32,179 nt of DNA from CAZHFA01 sp964534945 (GCA_964534945.1 CAZHSB010000015.1:1-32179); one strand, 5' to 3'; counted from the stretch's first letter, positions 23,101 to 31,590 are shown. Translations and numbers: made by a program. The notes: generated by a model not told the origin, from the sequence alone.

Positions 23101-25864
23101 TTAAAGAATTATCACCCGATGCATTTCTTAAATATGTTTCTCCCACTATATCAAGAATAGGTGGTTCATCTTTTTTGAAAATTACATTAGCCGAATTTAT
23201 AAGAAAATTTTTGTTTTTTAGTCCAAACCAACCTGAAGCTCCTACTATTTTTCCAATAATCAACGGCTTTTTTGATGATCCTATAATTTTTAAATTAGCA
23301 CTTAACAGGGCATCTATCCAATCCGTTTTTATATGAATATCATCATCACTTGTGATAGATAAATCAAAAATCATATCTACAATATTTTTTTTCTTTATTG
23401 ATATTATTTTTCTAGAATTAAAAAATAGTTGATCCCTTATAAAATCAAGAATAGTCTTAAGCGTGATATTTTTTATAAATTCAAGATTTTCTATATGAAT
23501 ATTTCCAGATAATTTTGGAATGCCTCGCTCATTTGTTAATCCCAATTCTCCACTAACTACCACATAAGTGTCAGCTTTTATCAAAAGGTTCACCTTGGTT
23601 AATTTAATAATGGCTTTTGATTTTGAAAAATCAGCAAGATCAAACCTCCCAGTAATCAAAGCCTTTCCATCATTTATCCTCGCAGTTGTTTTTGCAGTTT
23701 CAATCGATGTCCCTTTTAAAACAAAATCTCCCTTTAATTTACTAACACTTAAATTAGAAGATTCTGAAAATATACTTCCATTAACAATATTTGCATGTCC
23801 ATCAATTTTCGGAGACGTCGTTTTGCCTGTTATTTTTAAATCAGCCACAACATTTCCAGATAACGTATCTATAAATGGGAAAAAAGAAATAAATGAATTT
23901 AAGTTAAATTTCCCCTCGATACCTAAATTAATATTTTTATTTAAATCTATCGTGCCATCTACATTAAAAGAATTATTTCGTTTATCTTGAAATAGCTGGA
24001 ATCCATTAATGTTTAATATCCCATTTTGAATTTTAAATATTTTTTCTTTTCTTAATGATAATTTATATGGAAAACAACCAAGTGATGACCTTTTAATGCT
24101 TAACTCTCCTTGCCCATCAAAAATTTTTTTGATGTTAAAAATATATTCTAAGTTAGATGTTATATCTACGCACTGATATTTTGGACTATATTGATTGGGA
24201 TTAAAATTTTTAAGATTAATTTTTAAATTGCTATCAAATTCATCTTTAAAATTAAGCTCTATTTTTGTTTCAAGAGATTTTAAAGGATTACTTAAATTTC
24301 CATCAATTTTCCCATCTTTTAATGTGGCATTTCCCTTAAGGCTAGATTCTCCATTAAAATCTTGTGAATGTAAAAATAACGACGCATTACCATTTAAAGA
24401 ATACAGGGATAACGGACCTGATAAAAAAATATTTGAAGAAAGATACCAATTCATCTTTGTTGAAACATTTCTTAAAGGAGCATCTTGTATGTTAAGATTA
24501 AATTTTTCCAAAAATGGAGCGCCATTTTTATTAAGATTGATTTGTCCAAACCCCTTTATATATTTTTCTGATTCTACAGAAAATTCCAACATATTATTAT
24601 CAAAACATGTAATTGAAAATTGGATTACTGGTGTTTGTAAAGCAAAACCATCTACAGAACCTATACTTCCATCTAATTTGATGTCAAATTTATTTGGCGA
24701 TCCTAACAATTCAAATGTACCATTTATGTCGTTTAATTTTACATTTGGATAATCTAGAGTCTTAATATAATATTTTAATTTTGTAGAATAATTATTTTCA
24801 TCAATTATTAAATCTTTTATTGATGTGCCATTTACTTTCATTCCACTAAAAGAAACATCTTTTAATCTTAAATATGCACCATCTAGAGAAACTGCACTTT
24901 GTATTTTTGCGAAAAAATCATTTAAAGGAAGAGGAGTATCAGAAAAAAAGAATTGATTTTGTATTTTATTATTTTCTTCTTTATTTAATTTTACATCACC
25001 ATCAATTGTTGGTTTTTCTATATTATTTATGATATTTCCATTTGCTAATAAATTAAATGAAAATAATTTTGCGTATGTTTTCCCTAACAGCCTACTATCA
25101 AACTTTCCACTCCAAAAACCATTTTTTATATCATTATTCTCAGCAATATCAAATTTACCATTTAACGTTACACCATCACCTCTTAATAAAAAACTTCTAA
25201 TATTTATATCTGGATTTTTATCAAGAGAAAAAATATCTACATCAAGATTTCCTAATTTATAAATATGACCACTTGAAGAGTTTTCTTTATGATAAATATA
25301 GAGCTCTTTTATCTCTGGTAAAATTGTAAAATTTTCGTCTTCATCTTGGAAAACCCGCATTTGCGCAGAATTTCCTCTTAAGGACACAGTTTTTGTTAAT
25401 TTTTCCTCAAATGAAGTATTCAAAAGTAAAAGTTCTTTTAAAGAAACTTGTATTGGATTTGGATCTGGCACTGGTTTGATAAGATATTCTATAAATTTAT
25501 ATGTTTCACTACGAGGGGAAATTCCGACTGAATGTCCCGTATCTAGTATTAATTTTTCTAAAATTATTTTCTTTTGAAATATTTTTCTAAAATTAAATTT
25601 TGCCCTAACTTGCCTAAAAAATAATACTTTTTTCTTTCCATTACAAACTATTTTAGGATTATTTGTATATGCATTTCGTCTAAGAAAAGAAACATGATAA
25701 TCATCAGAAGTTAACTTGCAATGTGGTATACTTGCTTTTATTTGATCATTTAAAAGAGATATAACCCACCTCCCAACGTGATCTTGGGCAATAAGGATCA
25801 CTTCCATAAAAGAAATGCCTATTATCAATCCTAATATCGCTAAAAAACTGCTTTTCCTTACCAT
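20195..25864 (-). CDS. TamB-POTRA-Omp85 fusion protein (1,889 aa)
   Basis: One uninterrupted frame joins two proteins that are usually separate. The start is an N-terminal signal-anchor (about 8-25). Residues about 30-1,080 are long repetitive beta-rich sequence like TamB/AsmA. They end in the TamB signature: 'LSGNIHIENLEF', 'IIGKIVGASGWFGLKNKNF', then 'PIVTLTSDSGLSQKEIFDLL' near 940. From about 1,085 to 1,550 I count six POTRA-like repeats (patterns such as 'FEGNNKVDNEML', 'LYRENGY', 'IKIIGNKNVDN'). Residues about 1,553-1,889 are an Omp85 barrel with the conserved 'LGGSNSIRGF' (Arg1785), 'GPIGFDLAFPLD' and a C-terminal Phe. In E. coli TamB sits in the inner membrane and pairs with the Omp85 protein TamA; here one chain could span the envelope. 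Whether it acts as TamA or BamA is unclear. Confidence 0.9.
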   Translation of the reverse strand: MVRKSSFLAILGLIIGISFMEVILIAQDHVGRWVISLLNDQIKASIPHCKLTSDDYHVSFLRRNAYTNNPKIVCNGKKKVLFFRQVRAKFNFRKIFQKKIILEKLILDTGHSVGISPRSETYKFIEYLIKPVPDPNPIQVSLKELLLLNTSFEEKLTKTVSLRGNSAQMRVFQDEDENFTILPEIKELYIYHKENSSSGHIYKLGNLDVDIFSLDKNPDINIRSFLLRGDGVTLNGKFDIAENNDIKNGFWSGKFDSRLLGKTYAKLFSFNLLANGNIINNIEKPTIDGDVKLNKEENNKIQNQFFFSDTPLPLNDFFAKIQSAVSLDGAYLRLKDVSFSGMKVNGTSIKDLIIDENNYSTKLKYYIKTLDYPNVKLNDINGTFELLGSPNKFDIKLDGSIGSVDGFALQTPVIQFSITCFDNNMLEFSVESEKYIKGFGQINLNKNGAPFLEKFNLNIQDAPLRNVSTKMNWYLSSNIFLSGPLSLYSLNGNASLFLHSQDFNGESSLKGNATLKDGKIDGNLSNPLKSLETKIELNFKDEFDSNLKINLKNFNPNQYSPKYQCVDITSNLEYIFNIKKIFDGQGELSIKRSSLGCFPYKLSLRKEKIFKIQNGILNINGFQLFQDKRNNSFNVDGTIDLNKNINLGIEGKFNLNSFISFFPFIDTLSGNVVADLKITGKTTSPKIDGHANIVNGSIFSESSNLSVSKLKGDFVLKGTSIETAKTTARINDGKALITGRFDLADFSKSKAIIKLTKVNLLIKADTYVVVSGELGLTNERGIPKLSGNIHIENLEFIKNITLKTILDFIRDQLFFNSRKIISIKKKNIVDMIFDLSITSDDDIHIKTDWIDALLSANLKIIGSSKKPLIIGKIVGASGWFGLKNKNFLINSANVIFKKDEPPILDIVGETYLRNASGDNSLIIVNIEGDVKNPIVTLTSDSGLSQKEIFDLLISGEDLANNQISDSDSKLFIVALHNFVRSPSSENFKNIFNALTSIDSLSVTSKYNVQTGSTEPAVIAEKKITENITAVGESFISGASSNTKISLIHYLSPKMFLDGYFETQTTHSNSGAGIDLNYNILSSNNSLVSYSFEGNKSYSEVKLRNVLRINDAKFVDREKVREIRKKLKKYYKDSGFLDVVLKSKITIKDNNITKVSFIISEGNCYKISSFDVFSKRLKREIQSKLESFQGKFFTKRIKENIKKDLRALLKESGYLESKIFMSEYLSDSEKVNIKIKITSSKKYIFKFAGNSNFSEDDLLETINFKKREYPFGSNVIKMLVEGIEKLYRENGYLFASVSYRLKKEKNNFKYKIFIKEENICNVKKIYFEGNNKVDNEMLQEKIKQALKHKRDNFLDPKYVIQEEIEENIYLLDKIYKDMGFSDVKISYELEIDDTGDNADIIYKIDEGKENLVKEFYIEGLPKDLNFKQTQFRNISLAKEERIVRRISQKLSNEGYFNYKITKNLDKETKETTIRVYLGEKIIINDIKIIGNKNVDNFTILKRLKIKPKDFYSEEKISSSKNALLGLGLFNSIKFSLIDIQGDKNRKDLLIEIEERSFDTLDVGLGLHTEYGVHLLAKATNKSLFKDGKTISLSSDIFYDTSEDQVSQGSTDLKFMEPSLFGSDVGFAKTYRYQKLTTSIYEFELDRYVDGLSLYVPLMKDLYFYFGQNFTIESLDNVSKDAIIGNYDDGRFNVSYFQASMKYDKRDNILNPRNGYAVSLEYKLADEFFLSDAEFQTISLHANAIFPFNDDFNFSFNNYTGASFAYDDTTQVPISQRFYLGGSNSIRGFKENSLGPRGEDGSIIGGDVLFANNFEFNYFLLENFSVHSFFDVGNVFLRDIDYDFNDLRYSTGAGFRFNLPIGPIGFDLAFPLDKKDGEDSWRLHFSIGTKF

Positions 25865-25952
25865 AGAATTTATTATATTATATAAACGCTATATTTAGCA
25901 ATTGAACACATCTTGTTTAAACGCTTAATTTAAAAAATATTTGGGAGCAAAA

Positions 25953-26414
25953 ATGACAAATATCCTTATGCAAGAAGCATTAAAAGAAGCATACGAAGGA
26001 ATAAGCAATAATCATGGAGGACCTTTTGGTGCTATAATTACAAAAAATAATAAAATCATAGGACGCGGACATAATCGCGTTTTATTAGATAACGACTGTA
26101 CATGCCATGGTGAAATTATGGCAATCAAAGATGCATGCAAAAATTTAAAAAGTTATAAATTAAATGATTGTCAAATTTACACAACAGCAGAACCTTGCCC
26201 AATGTGCCTTGGAGCAATTTTATGGTCAGGGATTAATGAAATTTATTTTGGTTGTAGCAAAGAAGACACGGAAACAATTGGATTTAATGATAAAGACTTC
26301 TATCAAACATTAAATATCAATACAAAAAAAATAAACCTGCATCAAATTGATCAAAAAGAATGTTTAGAATTATTTAAAAAATATTCTTCAATAAAAGAAA
26401 GAGAAGTTTATTAA
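25953..26414 (+). CDS. guaD: guanine deaminase (153 aa)
   Basis: The ATG at 25953 follows a GGGAG ribosome site; a TTG 12 bases upstream is less likely. The protein is a cytidine-deaminase-fold enzyme with zinc ligands His52 and catalytic Glu54 in 'CHGE' and Cys82/Cys85 in 'EPCPMC'. The arrangement 'GGPFGAII', 'NRVLLDNDCTCHGEIMAI', 'ACKNLKSYKLNDCQIYTTAEPC' and 'ETIGFNDKDFYQTL' with a short C-terminal 'EVY' matches Bacillus-type guanine deaminase, rather than tRNA adenosine deaminase TadA. It converts guanine to xanthine in purine salvage or nitrogen supply. Single gene, divergent from the fusion gene. Confidence 0.88.
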   Translation: MTNILMQEALKEAYEGISNNHGGPFGAIITKNNKIIGRGHNRVLLDNDCTCHGEIMAIKDACKNLKSYKLNDCQIYTTAEPCPMCLGAILWSGINEIYFGCSKEDTETIGFNDKDFYQTLNINTKKINLHQIDQKECLELFKKYSSIKEREVY

Positions 26415-26436
26415 GAAACTACAACACATTAATTCA

Positions 26437-27021
26437 TTATTGATAGACCGTCTTACATTGATAATGCCCTAACTCTGCAACATGAATAGCTAATTCTTGA
26501 AAAAAATTTTTTTTGTTTTGTTCTATTTGGATATCGAGTTCTTTTATCTCTTTTTTAATTGCATTTACTGCCCAAAAAGAGTTTTTTGAAAATTTCTTTT
26601 TACTTTTTATTGATAATAATAATGATATTTTTTTATACCTTTTTTCCAAAAGGGCTTGGTGATTATCTAAAATGGTTTCCAAAGTTTTCAAATTTTTGAT
26701 GTATGCGGAATAATCATGTGACAATGCAATCATTCTTGCTAACAAACTAATATTTTGAAAATGCACTCTTTCTAAAAATTTTGGTACATTGCTGATTGTG
26801 TTTAAGCAAAAAGCATCTTTAAAAATCGGTAAAATTGAAGATAATTTTTCATCGTCAAAACACTCATCAATCTTTTTTAAAAGATCTTCTTTATGTTTAA
26901 CTAACCTATCTTCATATTCATCTTTAAAAAAATCAATTGATACAAAAGAAATTTTACGCAAGATAATGGCTAAAATACCTAGCGATACTGTTAATACAAA
27001 TAATACTGCTGTTATGTTCAT
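26437..27021 (-). CDS. membrane-anchored coiled-coil protein of unknown function (194 aa)
   Basis: A single N-terminal membrane segment (about 4-22) is followed by a mostly helical soluble part, with a charged coiled coil towards the end (about 135-180). Cysteines are few and no catalytic motif shows. I do not recognise a family. It is convergent with guaD (22-base gap) and divergent from the RNase H gene. A bitopic inner-membrane protein with a cytoplasmic helical domain is the most that can be said. Confidence 0.65.
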   Translation of the reverse strand: MNITAVLFVLTVSLGILAIILRKISFVSIDFFKDEYEDRLVKHKEDLLKKIDECFDDEKLSSILPIFKDAFCLNTISNVPKFLERVHFQNISLLARMIALSHDYSAYIKNLKTLETILDNHQALLEKRYKKISLLLSIKSKKKFSKNSFWAVNAIKKEIKELDIQIEQNKKNFFQELAIHVAELGHYQCKTVYQ

Positions 27022-27090
27022 CTAAAAATTTTATTCCTACCTCTTCTAACCTATGGACAATTTAAAATAAAAAATCTAATCTAATAATTC

Positions 27091-27753
27091 ATGGCAACTT
27101 TTAAATGCACAAAATGTAATATCGAATTTAGTATTCCTGACCAAGTGTTAGCTCAATATCCTAACTGGCAACCAAAATATTGTAAAGATTGTAATCCTAA
27201 AAAAATAAATTCTTCAAATACTGCGACAAAGCAAAGTAATTTTTCTACTCAAAAATCTTCCGTAACAAAAGAAGAAGATTTTGAAGTAAAAGAGGTTCTT
27301 GCTCGTTTCCATGACGGCCCACAAGATGGAATATTTACAGATGGGAGCGCCCGACCTAATCCTGGAACTGGCGGTTGGGGAATGGTTTTTGTAAAAAAAG
27401 GAAAAATAATTTCTCAAAAATATGGAAGTGAAAAAAGCACAACTAATAATAGAATGGAACTAACCGCACTCTTAAATGCTTTTTCTATAGCGCCAACAAA
27501 TGAACGAGTTTTTATTTATACAGATAGCGAACTTTGTGTAAATATTTTTACAAAATGGATTGGTAGTTGGGAACGAAATGGTTGGAAAAAGAAAACAGGA
27601 GAAATAAAAAATTTAGATCTTATCCAAAAGGTATATGAGGAGATAAAAAAACGTCCAAACGCACAACTTTCTTGGATAGAATCTCATAACGGTTTTTTAT
27701 GGAATGAGTATGCTGATTCTTTGGCTACTGCTTGGGCAAGGAAAACTCTTTAA
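27091..27753 (+). CDS. rnhA: ribonuclease HI with N-terminal zinc ribbon (220 aa)
   Basis: Residues 1-36 form a zinc-ribbon-like module with Cys6/Cys9 and Cys31/Cys34. A Ser/Lys/Thr-rich linker leads to the RNase HI domain (about 76-220). Catalytic residues are Asp84 ('FTDGSARPNPG'), Glu123 ('NNRMEL'), Asp145 ('YTDSE') and Asp209 ('NEYADSLA'), with His199 in 'ESHNG'. So it should hydrolyse the RNA of RNA-DNA hybrids. Typical bacterial RNase HI is about 155 residues with no zinc ribbon. Some RNase H proteins carry an N-terminal hybrid-binding domain, and this metal site may serve the same end. No clear ribosome site precedes the ATG. Confidence 0.93.
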   Translation: MATFKCTKCNIEFSIPDQVLAQYPNWQPKYCKDCNPKKINSSNTATKQSNFSTQKSSVTKEEDFEVKEVLARFHDGPQDGIFTDGSARPNPGTGGWGMVFVKKGKIISQKYGSEKSTTNNRMELTALLNAFSIAPTNERVFIYTDSELCVNIFTKWIGSWERNGWKKKTGEIKNLDLIQKVYEEIKKRPNAQLSWIESHNGFLWNEYADSLATAWARKTL

Positions 27754-27777
27754 TTTCAAATCATTAGGAATATAATT

Positions 27778-28386
27778 ATGAAAATAACTCTTTTTTCTTA
27801 TACACTCCCATTTATCGCTGCGTTAATTGGATGGTTTACAAATTACATAGCCATAAAAATGCTCTTTCATCCAAGAAAAGAAAAAAAATTTCTTTTCTTA
27901 AAATTTCAAGGAATTTTTCCTAAAAGGCAGAAAGAATTAGCAAAAAAATTAGGAGAAATAGTATCCACCGAACTTTTTTCTGCAAAAGATGTTCAAGAAA
28001 CTTTAAAAGATATTACCGCCTCCCCTACGATAAAAGAAGTGATTGAAAAAAATTTAGAATCTGCAATATATCAAAAGCTCCCAGAAGCAATCCCAATGAT
28101 TGCTATGTTTTTAAGTCCACAATTAGTTGAAAAAGTAAAAGGTGCTTTAGTATCAAATATTGATCAAATGCTAAAAGATCTTGTAGGAGAAATTGGAGAT
28201 AAGCTAGAAAACGTATTGGACGTCAATGGCATTGTAGAAAAAAAAGTAAATGATTTTTCATCCGATAAATTAGAAGAAATCCTTTTCCAGATTATGAAAA
28301 AGGAATTTAAATTCGTTGAAATTATCGGCGCTATATTAGGATTTATTATTGGGCTTATCCAGCTTGCTTTACTTTTTATTGCATAA
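27778..28386 (+). CDS. DUF445-family membrane protein (202 aa)
   Basis: The N-terminal membrane segment contains 'FIAALIGWFTNYIAIKMLFHP', the signature start of DUF445 (YheB/YjiN-like) proteins, followed by 'GIFPKRQKELAKKLG' and a helical body with two short repeated motifs; a second membrane segment ends the protein (about 180-202). It is shorter than many relatives (about 400). Function in the family is not established. It lies 24 bases after rnhA with an AGGAA ribosome site and is likely co-transcribed. Confidence 0.88.
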   Translation: MKITLFSYTLPFIAALIGWFTNYIAIKMLFHPRKEKKFLFLKFQGIFPKRQKELAKKLGEIVSTELFSAKDVQETLKDITASPTIKEVIEKNLESAIYQKLPEAIPMIAMFLSPQLVEKVKGALVSNIDQMLKDLVGEIGDKLENVLDVNGIVEKKVNDFSSDKLEEILFQIMKKEFKFVEIIGAILGFIIGLIQLALLFIA

Positions 28387-28429
28387 AGTCAAAAAATTCC
28401 AGTAAAAATCCATTAGACAGTCAAAGCGC

Positions 28430-28681
28430 CTATAACACTCCACCATTAAATTCTTTCTTATTTGGTGTTTTATTATAATTTTGTTCACTTTCAAAATTAT
28501 TATTTAGTAAATCATTATTTTCAGATGCCTCATCTTCAGATACATCACTTTCTGATAGTAATACTACTGGTAGGTTTCCAACCTCAATAGACACACTATT
28601 TGGATGTTGTTCTAAAAAATTACTGAGCAACCAAGAAAAATCTGGATCGCTTAGTTCGTACGGATATATGACGTGTGCCAT
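28430..28681 (-). CDS. small acidic hypothetical protein (83 aa)
   Basis: A very good ribosome site (AGGAGGA, 6-8 bases before the ATG) supports this short gene. The first half is 'HVIYPYELSDPDFSWLLSNFLEQHP' type ordered sequence, and the second half is a Ser/Asp/Glu/Asn-rich tail. No signal peptide, no cysteines. I do not recognise it. It is a single minus-strand gene between two plus-strand genes. Its Asn-rich tail recalls the N-terminus of the Gly-zipper protein at 9,952. Confidence 0.6.
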   Translation of the reverse strand: MAHVIYPYELSDPDFSWLLSNFLEQHPNSVSIEVGNLPVVLLSESDVSEDEASENNDLLNNNFESEQNYNKTPNKKEFNGGVL

Positions 28682-28872
28682 GAAATTCCTCCTGTCGGTT
28701 TCAAAAAATCTATTAAAAATTCTTTATCTCTTGCACTATCTATCACACACAAAAAATATGTCGGTATTTATAAAAAAACTCTTAATAATAACTGATAAAT
28801 TAATCATAACATGTTGATTTTTATATATTTTTAAAATATTTCTTTTTTTTCTTCTCCCCTCTTTATCTTGTA

Positions 28873-28923
28873 AGCAAAATTAGCTTATATTATTATTATA
28901 TTTTTACATAGGTTAATTTTGCT
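28873..28923. repeat. 10-bp inverted repeat in front of pcnB
   Basis: AGCAAAATTA at 28873-28882 pairs with TAATTTTGCT at 28914-28923, 9 bases before the pcnB start, around a 31-base AT-rich spacer with TATTAT and TATATT boxes. A nested TAAGC/GCTTA pair lies at 28871-28887. It could be an operator pair around the promoter. No regulator is identified. Confidence 0.3.
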
Positions 28924-28932
28924 AATTTGTTT

Positions 28933-30321
28933 ATGAATCCAAATATATACCAAAGAACTGAACATACTGTATCAAGAAAAAATATAGATACAGATGCCCT
29001 AAAAATTATACATCGTCTTCTTAGAAATGGTTTTAAAGCATATCTTGTAGGAGGTGGGGTTAGAGATCTACTTTTAGATAAGAAACCAAAAGATTTTGAT
29101 ATAGCGACCGATGCAACGCCACGCCAGATTAAATCCTTATTTAGAAATTGTAGGATCATTGGAAAAAGATTTAAACTTGCACATATTTTTTTCAAAGATA
29201 ATAAAATCATTGAGGTTTCAACTTTTAGGGATAAGCTCGAAGATGAAACAGGCAAAGTTAGTACATTAGCAAAAGACAATCTATATGGAACAGAAATGAC
29301 TGATGCCATAAGACGAGATTTGACAATCAATGCGTTATATTATGATTTAAATACATTCTCAATTATCGATTATGTTGGTGGATTTAAAGACCTACAAAAG
29401 AAGATAATAAGAATTATTGGAAACCCCTCAACAAAAATCATTGAAGATCCTGTAAGAATGTGGAGAGCAATTAGGCATTGTGCAAAGTGTGATTTTAAAC
29501 TTGAAACAGAAAGCAAGAAAGCAATATTAGAAAATAAAGATTTAATAAAAGAAATCCCAATTATGCGTATGCATGATGAGTTAAAAAAAGATTTTTGTTC
29601 TGGATTTTCATATTCTATTTTTAATCTTGCAGAAAAATTAAATATTTTAGAATTAATTTTGCCGGAACTTTCATCTCCACTCACAGCATTGGGGAATAAA
29701 GACAACGAAACGAGTTTAGCCTTGATGTTTATCGATCATTGGATTAATGAAGGGCAAAATATTCCCCTTGCATCCGTTTTGGCCGTTTTGGCAATTAGTA
29801 TTAAAAAGTCATTAGAAAAGGATAAATATTATCAAGAGTTGTTCTTAGAAGAACAAGATATTGATGATTTTACGAACACTTTATTTACAAAATTTTTTGT
29901 ACCAAAAAAAGAAAAAGAGCTTGTTGTTTTAGCACTAAAACTTTGGAGAAAATTTGTAACAAAAAAGCAAGAAGTAATAAACATAAAAGCTTTATCAAGA
30001 AGAGTAGCCCTAACAGAATTAAAGTATTTAATCTGGTTTACGATAAACGATGAAACATTAATAAAAAAAATTGATGAGGCATTAGAATTAAAAGCAGAAC
30101 TTCAAGAAGAAAGAGCAAAAAAATATTTAAAAGAAAAAACTAGTTTTAGAACGAGGAAAAACAGTGGAAACTTTGATAATGAAGAAACCGACGATGTGTT
30201 TGAAAATAAAACCAATCAAAAACTAGAAAATACTAAAAAAGAGCCCTCTCAGAAACAACGGACGACAAATAAGATTCCTCAAAATTTTGGACTTAAAATC
30301 GGCACACCGAAAACGGAATAA
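28933..30321 (+). CDS. pcnB: poly(A) polymerase I-type nucleotidyltransferase (462 aa)
   Basis: I start at the ATG at 28933; a TTG 6 bases earlier is possible. 'AYLVGGGVRDLLLDKKPKDFDIATDATP' has the glycine motif and catalytic Asp54/Asp56 of class II nucleotidyltransferases. 'RNCRIIGKRFKLAHI' and 'RRDLTINALYYD' are the features that mark bacterial poly(A) polymerases off from CCA-adding enzymes. The C-terminal 60 residues are charged and disordered, rich in Lys, Glu, Thr and Asn, as in PcnB tails. PcnB adds 3' poly(A) to RNA and speeds decay. Some lineages use PcnB-like proteins for CCA addition, so activity is not certain. A membrane protein gene starts 3 bases after its stop. Confidence 0.88.
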   Translation: MNPNIYQRTEHTVSRKNIDTDALKIIHRLLRNGFKAYLVGGGVRDLLLDKKPKDFDIATDATPRQIKSLFRNCRIIGKRFKLAHIFFKDNKIIEVSTFRDKLEDETGKVSTLAKDNLYGTEMTDAIRRDLTINALYYDLNTFSIIDYVGGFKDLQKKIIRIIGNPSTKIIEDPVRMWRAIRHCAKCDFKLETESKKAILENKDLIKEIPIMRMHDELKKDFCSGFSYSIFNLAEKLNILELILPELSSPLTALGNKDNETSLALMFIDHWINEGQNIPLASVLAVLAISIKKSLEKDKYYQELFLEEQDIDDFTNTLFTKFFVPKKEKELVVLALKLWRKFVTKKQEVINIKALSRRVALTELKYLIWFTINDETLIKKIDEALELKAELQEERAKKYLKEKTSFRTRKNSGNFDNEETDDVFENKTNQKLENTKKEPSQKQRTTNKIPQNFGLKIGTPKTE

Positions 30322-30324
30322 TTT

Positions 30325-31080
30325 ATGATAAAACTTTATCTTCTTTCGATAAAAAAAGCTTTCTTTGATTTTAAACGATCTTGGTTGTTTGTTCCTGCTT
30401 CCATTGTTTTTGTTACTGTTTCAAGCGTGATATTTAAAATTTTATTATCTATCGGCGCTGGTTCTAGCGGCTTCTCTGTAGGCGGATTTTTAGCTGGAAT
30501 GTTTGGAATATTATCATTAAGCGTTATTTATAATTGGATTAAAATAGTAGCTTCTGGACAGAAATTTAATTTAAAACATATAAAAGATTTTGATATATCT
30601 TTTTTTGATTCTATTTTAAATGTTGCATTTATTTTATTTATTGTAAATTTACTCTTAGGATCTTTTTCGAATAATAACAAGACTATTTTAATCATTGTTA
30701 ATTTTCTCATTGTTATTTTGTGTAATCCTATTGTCGAAACTATCATTTTAAAAGAAACTCGAGGAATAGAATCTTTTTCTCAAAGTTTTGATTTTATAAT
30801 AAAAAATTGGATCGAATGGTTTATCCCCCAAATATTTGTTTTACTTCCTTTGATTTTATTATCACCAAAAAGTATTTTAATCATCTTTGGTGTAAGTGAT
30901 ATTTTAATTCCAAGCGGAATCACTTTTAATGGATTACACGTAACCTTTAACTCTTACAATATGCCCCCTTATATCTCAATCTTTTTTGCATTTTTTATAT
31001 CACTTTTCTTTGTTATGTTTAGAATGCATCTTTATAAGGAACTAGACGAAACCACTAGGCGCAGTAGATCCTTTAAATAA
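30325..31080 (+). CDS. polytopic membrane protein of unknown function (251 aa)
   Basis: Hydrophobic segments at about 20-41, 47-70, 88-105, 112-135, 165-187 and 210-232 suggest five or six membrane passes, with no charged catalytic motif. It starts 3 bases after the pcnB stop, so it is co-transcribed and likely translationally coupled. I do not recognise a family. The loop around 'ETRGIESFSQSFDFIIKNWIEW' resembles the amphipathic segments of DUF4013-like or glycerophosphodiesterase-associated membrane domains, a weak resemblance only. Confidence 0.75.
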   Translation: MIKLYLLSIKKAFFDFKRSWLFVPASIVFVTVSSVIFKILLSIGAGSSGFSVGGFLAGMFGILSLSVIYNWIKIVASGQKFNLKHIKDFDISFFDSILNVAFILFIVNLLLGSFSNNNKTILIIVNFLIVILCNPIVETIILKETRGIESFSQSFDFIIKNWIEWFIPQIFVLLPLILLSPKSILIIFGVSDILIPSGITFNGLHVTFNSYNMPPYISIFFAFFISLFFVMFRMHLYKELDETTRRSRSFK

Positions 31081-31089
31081 CTTTGAATA

Positions 31090-31554
31090 TTATTTTGAAG
31101 AATTTTTCTCTAATATGTTATTCATAAAATCTATACAAATTTTTTCAAATTCTTCTTTCTCTCTAGGATTTTTTATAGATTTTGCTTCTGTGGGAGTATA
31201 CCCTCCGACTCCTCCCCATGAAAAATTAACCTGATAATTATTATCAGAAAAAGTAATTGAAACCACTGTTGCTTGAGGATTGGTCCCAAAAACTCCTTCT
31301 ATTTTTTGAAACGAAAAAATAGTTTCTTCACCGTTCGTCGTTTTAGAAATCAAATAAGTTTCACCTCTTTCATTATCCGTTTTGCTAAGAATCGCTCCTT
31401 TTTTTTCTCCCTTACCTTCTCTATTAAACAAATCTTCTGTCTTATAAAAAACTTTACACTCCTGTGACTGTGACGTATTCATATTTGACTCTGAAAGGTT
31501 CCCATTTCCCTCACCTTTTCCACCTCTTTCAATAATTTTCTCAACATTAGGCAT
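31090..31554 (-). CDS. hypothetical soluble protein, possibly sigma-28-controlled (154 aa)
   Basis: An AAAAGGAG ribosome site supports the start. Residues 1-35 are Gly/Asn/Ser-rich and disordered. Residues 36-110 look beta-rich ('ETYLISKTTNGEETIFSFQKI', 'TVVSITFSDNNYQVNFSW'), with a 'GGVGGYTP' loop and a helical end. No signal peptide. Two cysteines (Cys33 and Cys141). No family recognised. It is a single minus-strand gene, convergent with the membrane protein gene (9-base gap). Confidence 0.65.
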   Translation of the reverse strand: MPNVEKIIERGGKGEGNGNLSESNMNTSQSQECKVFYKTEDLFNREGKGEKKGAILSKTDNERGETYLISKTTNGEETIFSFQKIEGVFGTNPQATVVSITFSDNNYQVNFSWGGVGGYTPTEAKSIKNPREKEEFEKICIDFMNNILEKNSSK

Positions 31555-31590
31555 AAACTTCTCCTTTTTTATATAACCAAACTTTCATTG

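Noticed and set aside
23568..25262. Plus-strand open frames opposite the TamB part of the fusion gene
   Set aside because: They are antisense shadows with no ribosome sites and no recognisable domains.
25953..26414. tRNA adenosine deaminase TadA
   Set aside because: The zinc motifs are shared, but the GFNDKDFY segment and the short C-terminal end fit guanine deaminase better.
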